From: Ferrovibrio terrae
GTDB lineage: Bacteria > Pseudomonadota > Alphaproteobacteria > Ferrovibrionales > Ferrovibrionaceae
DNA: 64,000 bases
Assembly: GCF_007197755.1 (NCBI RefSeq)
Contig: NZ_CP041636.1
Location: 2,578,001-2,642,000, forward strand
Direction: 5' to 3'
In this document: piece by piece, positions 18,229 through 26,120 of the stretch
Numbering within the stretch: the stretch's first letter is position 1
How the letters are laid out: every line of letters starts with the position of its first letter
Notes under the pieces: model-generated
Database searches by the model: none
What the model saw: only the letters and a program-made list of their open reading frames with translations
What the model was told of the DNA's origin: nothing
Position numbers and translations under genes: made by a program

Positions 18229-19299
18229 TTACTCTTTCGACCAGTCGCGCGGGAAGCTGGCGCCCGTCGCCTTCATCTGGGCCACGAACTCGTTCAGCAC
18301 CACCGTGCCGGGCAGGCCCTTGCTGTCGAGATCCTTGGCCCAGGGCAGCGCCACATTGGGCAGCACCATTGCCCACTGCTTGCGTTCCTCGGCCGAGAGT
18401 TCGCGCACCTTGGCGCCGCCTTCCACCATCTTCTGCATCAGCGAGGCCGACGTGGCGGCCAGCAGCTGGGCGAATTTGGCGTCGTATTCCGCGCCGACCT
18501 CATTGACGATCTTCTGCGCATCCTTCGGCAGCTTGTCGTAGACGCGCTTGCTCATCACCAGCGCGCCGGCGAACTGCGCACCGTAATTCACCTTGGTGAT
18601 ATGCGGGGCAACTTCGGTCAGCTTGGCCGGGAAGGCACCAGTGACGAAGGTGAGTGCACCCTCGGTCACGCCGGTCTGGATGTCGTTGTAGTAGGTCTGC
18701 AGTGTGCCGGCGACGGCAACCGCGCCGGTGCCCTTCACCCAGTTGGCCGAGGGGCCGGGGGCGTTGATCTTCTTGCCGTTCAGGTCTTCCAGCTTGTTGA
18801 TCGGCCCCTTGGTGAAGAGGTGATAGCTGTCGAGGCCGGTGCCGCCGAGGAAGATCATGTTGTTCTTGGTCCAGGCTTCGGCCATCGCCGGCACCTTGGC
18901 CTGCACGCCCTTGATCACTTTCGACATCACGGCGACATCGTCGGTCATGAAGGGGGCAACGTAAGACACGTTCTGCAGCGGGAATTTCGGCGCCTCGAAG
19001 ATGGTCGAGACGAAGGCGAGCTCGGCCAGACCGTCCTTGATCGCGCCGGACTCGCTGCCCAGCTTCACGGCAGTGCCGCCCCAGGCCTTGGTCCATTCGA
19101 ATTTGGTCTTGCTGTTGGCCGCCGCCAGCCGCTTGTCGACTTCGGGGATGAAGAATTCGTCGGCCAGCTTCACCCAGGGGAACACCACAGGATGGCCGGC
19201 CACGGCCGTCATCTTGACGGTCTGTGCCGTCGCCGGCTGGGCCAGCGCGAGCAGAAGGCCGGCGCTGATGACGCCGGAGATGGTCTTGAGTGCGGTCAT
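18229..19299 (-). CDS. dctP: TRAP transporter substrate-binding protein (DctP)
   Basis: A 356-residue periplasmic binding protein. The Sec signal peptide (1-25) ends ATA-Q. The mature protein has the DctP fold, with LKTEFV-like and GTGLDSYHLFTKGPI stretches and the conserved KINAPGPSANWVKGTGAV segment near 190, where the carboxylate-binding Arg normally lies; here Lys and Asn appear instead, so the ligand may be unusual. It leads a dctPQM set located behind a GntR regulator. The substrate is unknown. Confidence 0.92.
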   Translation of the reverse strand: MTALKTISGVISAGLLLALAQPATAQTVKMTAVAGHPVVFPWVKLADEFFIPEVDKRLAAANSKTKFEWTKAWGGTAVKLGSESGAIKDGLAELAFVSTIFEAPKFPLQNVSYVAPFMTDDVAVMSKVIKGVQAKVPAMAEAWTKNNMIFLGGTGLDSYHLFTKGPINKLEDLNGKKINAPGPSANWVKGTGAVAVAGTLQTYYNDIQTGVTEGALTFVTGAFPAKLTEVAPHITKVNYGAQFAGALVMSKRVYDKLPKDAQKIVNEVGAEYDAKFAQLLAATSASLMQKMVEGGAKVRELSAEERKQWAMVLPNVALPWAKDLDSKGLPGTVVLNEFVAQMKATGASFPRDWSKE

Positions 19300-19349
19300 G
19301 GTTTCCTCCCGAGGAATTATCCGCGTTGTTGTTCTTTTTTGTCAGGCAG

Positions 19350-20084
19350 TCACGGCGGCGCCGTCTGCCTGGCATTCGCTGCAGCGTCTTCGCCGTAGCA
19401 GAATTCGTAAGTGTGGCCGAGATGGTGCTGCAGGCTGGCGCAGGCGGCGTCGGCGTCGCGCGCCAGCACCATGTCCATCAGCTGCTTGTGTTCGCGCATC
19501 AGCACACCATGCCCGATCACCATGAAATTCTGCATCATGCCCTGGCGATAGCGTTCGGCCTGGTCGTAAAGCCGGCTCTGTTCATCCAGCAGGCGCGGCG
19601 AGCCGCAGGCGGCAATCAGCGCGACATGGAAGCCTTTGTGCAGGTCGCTGAACTCGGTGAAATTCTCCAGCGTCTGGCCTTCCTTGCGGGCGACATAGCG
19701 GTCAAGCCGGTGATAGGCCGCGAGAATGGCGCCTTCCCAGGCATCGTCGCCGCGCTCGATGGCGCGTTTCAGTGCGGCGGGCTCCACCACCTGGCGGGCC
19801 AGCGTGATATCGGCCAGATCCTCGGCGCTCATGGCGGCGACGCGGAAGCCGCGCTGGCTTTCGGCCGAGACGAAGCCCTGGCTGATCAGCCGGGCGAGGC
19901 CTTCGCGCAGCGGGCTGGCGCTCAGGCCGTAGCGGGATTTCAGGTCGTCGATCTGCAGCTTGGTGCCGGGTGGGAGGCGGCCCGCGATGATATCGGCGCG
20001 AATATTCCGGTATGCGGATTCCGTCAGGCTGCCGGCTTCGGCGGCCAGATCGCGGATATCGGCTTTGGTCTTTTCGTCTCCCAT
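19350..20084 (-). CDS. GntR-family (FadR/FCD-type) transcriptional regulator
   Basis: About 244 residues from the chosen ATG; a longer frame upstream would run through the control region and is unlikely. The N-terminal winged helix-turn-helix spans about 15-80 (AYRNIRADIIAGRLPPGTKL, then LSASPLREGLARLISQGFV). The C-terminal FCD effector domain has metal-type Asp and His residues in DLHKGFHVAL and REHKQLMD. Such regulators respond to organic acids. It heads the TRAP operon (51 bases before dctP) and faces the cyclase gene across a palindrome-containing gap, so it probably controls both directions. Confidence 0.9.
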   Translation of the reverse strand: MGDEKTKADIRDLAAEAGSLTESAYRNIRADIIAGRLPPGTKLQIDDLKSRYGLSASPLREGLARLISQGFVSAESQRGFRVAAMSAEDLADITLARQVVEPAALKRAIERGDDAWEGAILAAYHRLDRYVARKEGQTLENFTEFSDLHKGFHVALIAACGSPRLLDEQSRLYDQAERYRQGMMQNFMVIGHGVLMREHKQLMDMVLARDADAACASLQHHLGHTYEFCYGEDAAANARQTAPP

Positions 20085-20086
20085 AG

Positions 20087-20125
20087 CGTCACTGTGACGA
20101 CCGGACTCGGAAACTGTCAACGACA
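20087..20125. promoter_or_regulatory. Palindromic operator candidates for the GntR regulator
   Basis: CGTCAC-T-GTGACG at 20087-20099 is a perfect 6-1-6 palindrome touching the regulator's start region. TGTC-AAC-GACA at 20115-20125 is a second, shorter one. A direct repeat of CGACAAAA follows at 20121-20128 and 20140-20147, 19 bases apart. FadR-type GntR proteins bind short palindromes of this kind. That this regulator binds here is inferred from position. Confidence 0.45.
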
Positions 20126-20220
20126 AAAAAGAAAAAAATCGACAAAATGATCCGTGATCGTTATTGTTACCCGCAACCGCCCACCAGAGCCGGCCCCTAT
20201 AGATTTCCTTGGGAGGAACT

Positions 20221-20997
20221 ATGCCCCGTCGCTTTGTCGACCTCTCCATCTTTCTCGAGAATGACGTCCAGTCCGATCCGCCGGGCTTCGGCCCGAAGAT
20301 CGACTATATCCGCCACAAGGACAGCGCGTCGGACGTGGTGAAGTTCTTCCCCGGCCTGAAGGAAGAAGACCTGCCTGAAGCCGAGGGCTGGGCGGTGGAG
20401 AATGTGCAACTCAATACCCATAACGGCACGCATCTGGATGCGCCGTATCACTTCCATTCGACGATGAACCATGGCGAGCGCGCCTGGACCATCGACGAGG
20501 TGCCGCTGGAATGGTGCTTCGGTGATGGCGTGAAGCTCGACTTCACCAAGCTGCCCGACGGCTATGTCGTCACCGACAAGGATGTCGAGAACGAGCTGAA
20601 GCGCATCGGCTATACGCTGAAAGAGCACGACATCGTCGTGGTCAATACGGCGGCCGGCAAAGCCTATGGCAAGCCGAACTACGTCAGCACCGGTGCCGGC
20701 ATGGGCTACAAGGCCACCATGTATCTGCTGGAACGTGGCGTGCGCGTCACCGGCACCGATGCCTGGAGCTGGGATGCGCCGTTCGTGCATACCGCCGAGA
20801 AGTTCAAGGAGAGTCAGGATGCCTCGCTGATCTGGGAAGGCCACAAGGCCGGCCGCCATATCGGCTACTGCCATCTGGAGAAGCTGCATAACCTGGAAGT
20901 GCTGCCGCCGTTCGGTTTCACCATTTCCTGCTTCCCGCACAAGATCCGCGGCGCCTCCGCCGGCTGGACCCGTGCCGTCGCCATCTTCGAGGAATAA
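20221..20997 (+). CDS. Cyclase-family metal-dependent hydrolase (kynurenine formamidase-like)
   Basis: A 258-residue protein of the cyclase/KynB family. The defining metal-site motif [12 protein letters not shown] is at about 65-76, with further His residues near 83 and 220. Family members hydrolyse N-formylkynurenine, cyclic amides or lactones, or act as isatin hydrolases. GGGAGGA five bases before the ATG fixes the start; a TTG 12 bases upstream lies inside that ribosome site. It is the first gene of a two-gene plus-strand operon with an FAA hydrolase-family gene, divergent from the GntR/TRAP operon. Confidence 0.88.
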   Translation: MPRRFVDLSIFLENDVQSDPPGFGPKIDYIRHKDSASDVVKFFPGLKEEDLPEAEGWAVENVQLNTHNGTHLDAPYHFHSTMNHGERAWTIDEVPLEWCFGDGVKLDFTKLPDGYVVTDKDVENELKRIGYTLKEHDIVVVNTAAGKAYGKPNYVSTGAGMGYKATMYLLERGVRVTGTDAWSWDAPFVHTAEKFKESQDASLIWEGHKAGRHIGYCHLEKLHNLEVLPPFGFTISCFPHKIRGASAGWTRAVAIFEE

Positions 20998-21003
20998 GCA
21001 CAG

Positions 21004-21939
21004 ATGAAATTCTGCACCTATAGCCATGCGGCGCATGGCGAGAAGCGCCCTGGCGTGCTCACTGCTGATGGCGCGGCGATTGTCGATCTCGGCGGCAGCT
21101 TTGACAGCACGCTGGCCATCATCAAGGGCGGCGCCGAGGCCAAGGCGAAGGCGAAAAGCCTGCAGGATCGTGCCGAGACACGTGTGGCGCTGGGCGAGGC
21201 CAGGTTGCATGCGCCGGTGCTGGTGCCGGAGCAGATCCGCGACAGCATGCTGTTCGAAAAGCATGTGCAGCAGGCGATGGAGCGCATGACGATCATGCGC
21301 AAGCCGCTGCTCGGCCCGCTGCTGGTCAAGATGGGCAAGATCAAGGTACCGCCGACCTGGTACCAGATTCCGATCTACTACAAGTCCAACCGTTTTTCGG
21401 TGAACGGTCCCGAGGGTGATGTGATCTGGCCGCGCTACAGCCAGGTGATGGATTTCGAGCTGGAATTCGGCTTCTTCCTCGGCAAGACTGGCAAGAACAT
21501 CAAGCCGTCGGAAGCCCGCAACCACATCTTCGGCTTCACCATCTTCAACGATTTCTCGGCCCGCGACGCGCAGTCGATCGAGATGCAGAGCATGCTCGGC
21601 CCCTGCAAGGGCAAGGATTTCGATACCGGCAATTCGATGGGCCCGTTCCTGGTGACGCTGGACGAGATCGGCGATCCCTATGCCCTGCGCATGCAGGCGC
21701 GCGTCAACGGCGAAACCTGGTGCGACAGCAATTCGCGCACCATCCACCACAAGTTCGAGGACCTGCTGGCGCGTGTGTCATCCGATGAAACGGTGCATCC
21801 GGGCGAGTTCTTCGGCTCGGGCACCGTGGGTGACGGCTGCGGTCTGGAACATGGCCGTTATCTGAAAGATGGCGATGTGGTCGAGCTGGAGGTCGAGAAG
21901 ATCGGCATCCTGCGCAACCGGGTGGTCAGGCAGAAATAA
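21004..21939 (+). CDS. Fumarylacetoacetate hydrolase-family protein
   Basis: A 311-residue enzyme of the FAA hydrolase fold. The catalytic half has DFELEFGFFLGKTGKN (metal-binding Glu pair), FTIFNDFSARD and a C-terminal GSGTVGDGCGLE. Family members cleave C-C bonds in acylpyruvates and fumarylacetoacetate, or hydrate and decarboxylate 2-oxo acids. It sits six bases after the cyclase gene. With acetoacetyl-CoA synthetase in the divergent operon, a cleavage that yields acetoacetate is an attractive guess. Its stop codon abuts that of the convergent SMP-30 gene with no base between. Confidence 0.9.
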   Translation: MKFCTYSHAAHGEKRPGVLTADGAAIVDLGGSFDSTLAIIKGGAEAKAKAKSLQDRAETRVALGEARLHAPVLVPEQIRDSMLFEKHVQQAMERMTIMRKPLLGPLLVKMGKIKVPPTWYQIPIYYKSNRFSVNGPEGDVIWPRYSQVMDFELEFGFFLGKTGKNIKPSEARNHIFGFTIFNDFSARDAQSIEMQSMLGPCKGKDFDTGNSMGPFLVTLDEIGDPYALRMQARVNGETWCDSNSRTIHHKFEDLLARVSSDETVHPGEFFGSGTVGDGCGLEHGRYLKDGDVVELEVEKIGILRNRVVRQK

Positions 21940-22809
21940 TCAGGCGCCAGACGTAAACGGCACTTCCGGCAGGCCCGGAATCTCGACCGGGATCGCGAAA
22001 ATGCCGCCGGCCAGCGGTGTTTTCGCCAAGTCCTCGGGCGTATGCCGCTGGCGTGCCGTCGTAATGTAGAGCGTTTTGAAATCCGGCCCGCCGAAGCAGG
22101 GCATAGTCGTCGCATTGGCCGGCAGGCGCACATCGCGCAGGCGTTTGCCCTCGGGCGAGACCTGCACCACCCTGCCGGCGCCATAGAGCGCCACCCAGTA
22201 ATTGCCGGCTGAATCCACCGTGGCGCCATCCGGGCGCTCAGCCGTTTCGCGCAGATCGAGGAACAGCCGGCGGTTCGAGATCGCCGCGGTCTTCACGTCG
22301 TAGTCGTAAGCCCAGACGCACATGGTTGGCGTGTCGGCATGATACATGGTCGCGCCATCCGGGCTCCAGGCCAGGCCATTGGAGATCGCGATGGCGCCAA
22401 CCAAACCCTGCCGCAGCACGCGGCCACCTTCCAGACGATAGAGCGCGGTATCGGGCTGGCGGTCATCGGTCATGCCGCCGACCCAGAAGCGGCCCTGGCG
22501 GTCGCAGCGGCCATCGTTGAACCGCGCATCTTCCAGCGGTGAGGTGGCCAGCAGGGTTTCACTTTCGGAGACCGGATCGAACAGCCAGATGCCGTCGCGA
22601 CGCGCCAGCAGCAGTTCATGGCCACGGGTCGGCGCCAGGCTGCCCAGCGCGCTCGGCATGTTCCAGGTTTCCAGTTTCTGCGTCGCCGGGTCGAAGCGAT
22701 GCAGGTTCGGCGCGTGGATGTCGGCGAACCAGAGCTTCTGATCACTGGCCGACCAGACTGGCGATTCCGCCAGTGCGAATTTGCCGTCCAGAATGCAGGT
22801 CGCGTCCAT
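21940..22809 (-). CDS. SMP-30/gluconolactonase-family lactonase (second copy)
   Basis: A 289-residue beta-propeller, closer than the first copy to classic SMP-30. Metal Glu is in LAESPVWSASDQKLWFADI near 15, then RFNDGRCDRQGRFWVGGM near 105, SNGLAWSPDG near 150 (Asn ligand) and PDGATVDSAGNYWVALY near 205 (Asp). It probably opens a lactone to a hydroxy acid. The start is placed nine codons inside the longest frame, at the ATG with GAGGA eight bases upstream, four bases after the oxidoreductase stop. The two therefore form an operon. Confidence 0.9.
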   Translation of the reverse strand: MDATCILDGKFALAESPVWSASDQKLWFADIHAPNLHRFDPATQKLETWNMPSALGSLAPTRGHELLLARRDGIWLFDPVSESETLLATSPLEDARFNDGRCDRQGRFWVGGMTDDRQPDTALYRLEGGRVLRQGLVGAIAISNGLAWSPDGATMYHADTPTMCVWAYDYDVKTAAISNRRLFLDLRETAERPDGATVDSAGNYWVALYGAGRVVQVSPEGKRLRDVRLPANATTMPCFGGPDFKTLYITTARQRHTPEDLAKTPLAGGIFAIPVEIPGLPEVPFTSGA

Positions 22810-22813
22810 CAGT

Positions 22814-23923
22814 TCATTCCTCTGCCATATCGGCAACCATCTCGCCGATGCTGAGTGAAGCCGTGAGGCCGGGGCTTTCGATGCCGAACAGGTTGATCAG
22901 GCCCGGCACGCCATTCTGCTCCGGTCCTTGGATGATGAAATCGTCGCCGCCTTTACCTGCTCCGCGACTGAGCTTGGGGCGGATGCCGGAATAGCCGGGC
23001 TGGATCGAGCCGTCGGGCAGGCCGGGCCAGTATTGCCGCACGGCAGCGTAGAAGCTGTCGCCGCGCGCCGGATCGACATTGTAATTGATGGCATCGATCC
23101 ATTCGACATCGGGGCCGAAGCGCATCTGTCCGCCCATGTCGATGGTGACATGCGTGCCCAGTCCGCCCGGCGTCGGGATCGGATAGATCAGCCGCGAGAA
23201 CGGCACCTTCACGCCGGACAGTACGAAATAGTTGCCCTTGGCGTAGTAGCAGCCGGGAATGCTCTCGGGCCGCACGCCGTGGATCTTCGCGGCGATGCCC
23301 TGGGCGGCGAAGCCGGCGGCATTCACCACGATGCGGGCTTTCAGCACCATTGGATCGGCGCCGCCGGTTTCGATGACGATGCCATCATTCACCGCTTCGC
23401 CGCGCACCACCGGCGACCCGAGCGCCAGCATGGCGCCGTGATCTTCCGCTTCGCCCTGATAGGCCAGCATCAGGCCATGGCTGTCGATGATGCCGGTGGA
23501 CGGAGAAAGGAGCGCGGCAACGCAATGCAGCTGCGGTTCCAGCGCCAGTGCCTCATCGCGCGTCAGCCATTGCAGGTCATGCACGCCGTTGGCTTCGGCC
23601 TTTTTCTTCAGCATTTCCAGGTCGGCGATCTGGCTGTCGTCGGTGGCAACGATCAGCTTGCCACAGCGGTTGTGGCCGACATGCCGATCAGCGCAGTAGG
23701 CATAGAGCGCCTGCTTGCCTTCGACGCAGAGTTTGGCCTTCAGGCTGCCGGCCGGATAATAGATGCCGGCATGGATCACCTCGGAATTGCGCGAGGAGGT
23801 CTCGCTGCCGATCAGATCTGCGGCCTCGGCGATCACCACTTCATGGCCGCGCCGGGCCAGTGCCCGGGCTATGCCCAGGCCGACCACGCCAGCCCCGATT
23901 ACCAGACATTCGACGCTGTCCAT
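22814..23923 (-). CDS. L-2-hydroxyglutarate oxidase-like FAD-dependent oxidoreductase
   Basis: A 369-residue DAO-fold flavoprotein of the LhgO type. The dinucleotide-binding motif [17 protein letters not shown] is at 10-26, followed by acidic E33. [12 protein letters not shown] near 46-57 is characteristic of L-2-hydroxyglutarate dehydrogenases, as are the C-terminal GIRPKL and [14 protein letters not shown]. It should oxidise an L-2-hydroxy acid to the 2-oxo acid and pass electrons to the quinone pool. It is the first gene of the pair with SMP-30, so a lactone-derived hydroxy acid is a reasonable substrate. Confidence 0.9.
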   Translation of the reverse strand: MDSVECLVIGAGVVGLGIARALARRGHEVVIAEAADLIGSETSSRNSEVIHAGIYYPAGSLKAKLCVEGKQALYAYCADRHVGHNRCGKLIVATDDSQIADLEMLKKKAEANGVHDLQWLTRDEALALEPQLHCVAALLSPSTGIIDSHGLMLAYQGEAEDHGAMLALGSPVVRGEAVNDGIVIETGGADPMVLKARIVVNAAGFAAQGIAAKIHGVRPESIPGCYYAKGNYFVLSGVKVPFSRLIYPIPTPGGLGTHVTIDMGGQMRFGPDVEWIDAINYNVDPARGDSFYAAVRQYWPGLPDGSIQPGYSGIRPKLSRGAGKGGDDFIIQGPEQNGVPGLINLFGIESPGLTASLSIGEMVADMAEE

Positions 23924-23951
23924 CGGCCTTCCAGCTCCTTGCCTCTCCCCG

Positions 23952-24002
23952 TTATCGGCAGCCGTCCGTGTCGGCGCAACCCCTTGAGCGGCCTGCCGAT
24001 AA
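23952..24002. repeat. Inverted repeat upstream of the flavoprotein gene
   Basis: TTATCGGCAG (23952-23961) is matched exactly by CTGCCGATAA (23993-24002). Pairing continues inward for three more pairs past a one-base bulge. It lies 29-79 bases upstream of the minus-strand flavoprotein start, so it could be a leader hairpin or a two-site operator. Confidence 0.4.
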
Positions 24003-24029
24003 TAGCGCCGGGAATTCTGCGGGCGGCGC

Positions 24030-24058
24030 TTGACTTCCAGCGGCCGGAGCCGTAAACA
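24030..24058 (+). promoter_or_regulatory. Promoter candidate for tRNA-Leu
   Basis: TTGACT at 24030-24035 and TAAACA at 24053-24058 are 17 bases apart and would start a transcript about 36 bases before the tRNA. The -35 box is good, the -10 box poor. Confidence 0.4.
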
Positions 24059-24100
24059 CTCGCCTCGGTTCGGACGGCCCTTGGGTTGCCCGCATCGTTT

Positions 24101-24187
24101 GCCCAGGTGGCGGAATTGGTAGACGCGCTAGCTTCAGGTGCTAGTGACCGAAAGGTCGTGTAAGTTCGAGTCTTATCCTGGGCACCA
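24101..24187 (+). tRNA. tRNA-Leu, anticodon CAG
   Basis: An 87-base class II tRNA with encoded CCA. GCCCAGG (24101-24107) pairs with CCTGGGC (24177-24183), then A and CCA. The anticodon stem CTAGC/GCTAG encloses the loop TTCAGGT, giving anticodon CAG that reads CUG, the most used Leu codon in this sequence. The long variable arm GACC-GAAA-GGTC and the T-loop GTTCGAGTC fit tRNA-Leu. Confidence 0.97.
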
Positions 24188-24255
24188 ATTCCTCGATTGC
24201 CGCATCGCTTGAGTACAGCGCCGGCTCGAGTGCAGCACCCGAGAGTGCATCGCAG

Positions 24256-24870
24256 ATGACCATCACTGTCTATCAGAACGACCTGCCGGCCGGCCTCGAC
24301 CTTGGCCCGGTTGTGGCAGTCGATACCGAGACCATGGGCCTGCGCACGCTGCGCGACCGCCTCTGCGTCGTTCAGCTTTCGTCGGGGGACGGCAACGCCC
24401 ATCTGGTGCAGTTCCGCTCCGGCACCGGTTACAGCGCGCCGAACCTGAAGCGCCTGCTGGAAAACCCGAAAATCCTCAAGCTGTTTCACTTCGCCCGCTT
24501 CGACCTTGCGGCGCTGAAACAGTATCTCGGTGCTGAAACCACGCCGGTTTACTGCACCCGCACGGCCTCCAAGCTGGTGCGCACCTTCACCGACCGCCAT
24601 GGTCTGAAGGATCTGTGCCGCGACCTGATCGGCGTGGACATCTCCAAGCAGGAGCAGTCCTCTGACTGGGGCGCCCAGGACCTGACCGAGGCGCAGCAGC
24701 GCTATGCCGCATCCGACGTGCTGAACCTGCATCAGCTCAAGACGGTGCTGGACAGCATGCTGGCCCGCGAAGGCCGCACCGCACTGGCCGAGGCCTGTTT
24801 CGGCTTCCTGCCGGCACGCGCCGCGCTCGACCTTGCCGGCTGGCCGGAAGACGACATTTTCGCCCATTGA
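24256..24870 (+). CDS. rnd: Ribonuclease D-type 3'-5' exonuclease (short form)
   Basis: A 204-residue DEDDy exonuclease. Visible motifs are Exo I AVDTETMGL near 23-31, Exo II HFARFDLAAL near 76-85 and Exo III YAASDVLNLHQL near 151-162. The HRDC RNA-binding domain of the classic 375-residue RNase D is absent, as is common for the short alphaproteobacterial form. It trims 3' ends of tRNA precursors and other structured RNA. It lies 68 bases downstream of tRNA-Leu, which may be in the same transcript. Confidence 0.9.
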   Translation: MTITVYQNDLPAGLDLGPVVAVDTETMGLRTLRDRLCVVQLSSGDGNAHLVQFRSGTGYSAPNLKRLLENPKILKLFHFARFDLAALKQYLGAETTPVYCTRTASKLVRTFTDRHGLKDLCRDLIGVDISKQEQSSDWGAQDLTEAQQRYAASDVLNLHQLKTVLDSMLAREGRTALAEACFGFLPARAALDLAGWPEDDIFAH

Positions 24871-24970
24871 TCCCCTTTTGATTCCGGGGCTTACCCCGCG
24901 AACAGCCAGGCACCGAATTCAGCTGCAAACCGGCCATCAGGTTTGCAATTTGAGGGCCGATTCTCCATAC

Positions 24971-24987
24971 TTGGCACGATTCTTGTT
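24971..24987 (+). promoter_or_regulatory. Sigma-54-like promoter before kdsD
   Basis: TTGGCACG (24971-24978), four bases, then TTGTT (24983-24987) matches the -24/-12 sigma-54 pattern in sequence and spacing, except that the normally invariant C of the -12 GC is T. A transcript would start near 24999, about 16 bases before the kdsD ATG. The operon it would drive contains rpoN itself. Confidence 0.35.
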
Positions 24988-25014
24988 AGTGTCCCCCAAG
25001 CGGTGAAAAAGCCC

Positions 25015-26109
25015 ATGACATCCGCACCCTCCGTCGCGCGGGTCAAGCGCGCCGGAAAGAAACGTGCGAAAGCGCAGCCCAAGGCCGGTCCGGCAAAGGT
25101 GGTGCAGGTCGCCAGCCGGCGTCCGGCAGCAAGCCCCGATATCGAAGTCGGCCGCCGCGTCCTGATGATGGAAGCCAACGGGCTGGCCGCGCTTGCCGCC
25201 AATCTGGACGGCAATTTCAGCAAGGCCGTCGATATTCTGATGGACGTCAGCCGCGAAGGTGGGCATGCGCGTGCCATCATTTCAGGCATGGGCAAGAGCG
25301 GCCATGTGGCCCGCAAGATCGCCGCCACGCTGGCATCCACCGGCACGCCGGCCAGCTTCGTGCATCCGGGCGAGGCGAGCCACGGCGACCTTGGCATGAT
25401 CATGCCGGGCGATGTGGTGATCTGCCTGTCGAATTCCGGCGAGACGCAGGAACTGGCTGACGTGATCGCGCACGCCAAGCGTTTCGCCATCCCGTTGATC
25501 GCCATGACCAAGAAGGCCAAATCGGCATTGGGCGATGCGGCCGACGTGGTTCTGCTGGTGCCGCCGGTGGAAGAGGCCTGCCCGATTGCGCAGGCGCCGA
25601 CCACGTCCACCACCATGATGCTGGCGCTGGGCGATGCCCTGGCCGTGGCGCTGATGGAGCGCAAGGGATTCACCAAGGACCAGTTCCACGTCTTCCATCC
25701 CGGCGGCAAGCTGGGCAAGCAGCTGGTCAAGGTGAAGGACCTGATGCATTCCGGCACCGAGATGCCGCTGGTGCCGGTTGGCACGCCGATGCGCGAGGCG
25801 CTGGTCACCATGGCAGGCCGCAGCTTTGGCTGCATCGGCATCGTCGGCAAGACCGGTCGTGACAAGGACAAGCTGCTCGGGATCATCACCGATGGCGATC
25901 TGCGCCGTCATATCGAGGGCGACCTGCTGAACCAGAAGGTCGAGGCGGTGATGACGAAAAAACCCATCACCATCCGCTCGAACCAGTTGGCGGGCGAGGC
26001 GTTGGGCGAAATGAACCGGCGCCGCATTACAGCCTTCTTCGTGATCGATAACAGCCGTCCCGTCGGTATCCTGCACATGCACGACTGCGTGCGCGCAGGC
26101 ATTACCTGA
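25015..26109 (+). CDS. kdsD: D-arabinose 5-phosphate isomerase (KpsF/GutQ family)
   Basis: About 364 residues. A sugar isomerase (SIS) domain at about 70-215 carries GMGKSGHVARKIAATLASTGTPA and SNSGETQEL. Two CBS repeats follow at about 240-300 and 305-360 (LLGIITDGDLRRH, then AFFVIDNSRPVGILH). It interconverts ribulose 5-phosphate and arabinose 5-phosphate, the first step to the Kdo of lipopolysaccharide. The first 45 residues are an unusual Lys/Arg/Ala/Pro-rich extension. GTG at 25003 is an alternative start. It opens the lptC-lptA-lptB-rpoN cluster, with 11 bases to lptC. Confidence 0.93.
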   Translation: MTSAPSVARVKRAGKKRAKAQPKAGPAKVVQVASRRPAASPDIEVGRRVLMMEANGLAALAANLDGNFSKAVDILMDVSREGGHARAIISGMGKSGHVARKIAATLASTGTPASFVHPGEASHGDLGMIMPGDVVICLSNSGETQELADVIAHAKRFAIPLIAMTKKAKSALGDAADVVLLVPPVEEACPIAQAPTTSTTMMLALGDALAVALMERKGFTKDQFHVFHPGGKLGKQLVKVKDLMHSGTEMPLVPVGTPMREALVTMAGRSFGCIGIVGKTGRDKDKLLGIITDGDLRRHIEGDLLNQKVEAVMTKKPITIRSNQLAGEALGEMNRRRITAFFVIDNSRPVGILHMHDCVRAGIT

Positions 26110-26120
26110 AGCATGGCGCC

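Noticed and set aside
24871-24970. Short GGGG/CCCC hairpins after RNase D
   Set aside because: Stems of four pairs only and no T-run; not enough for a terminator call.
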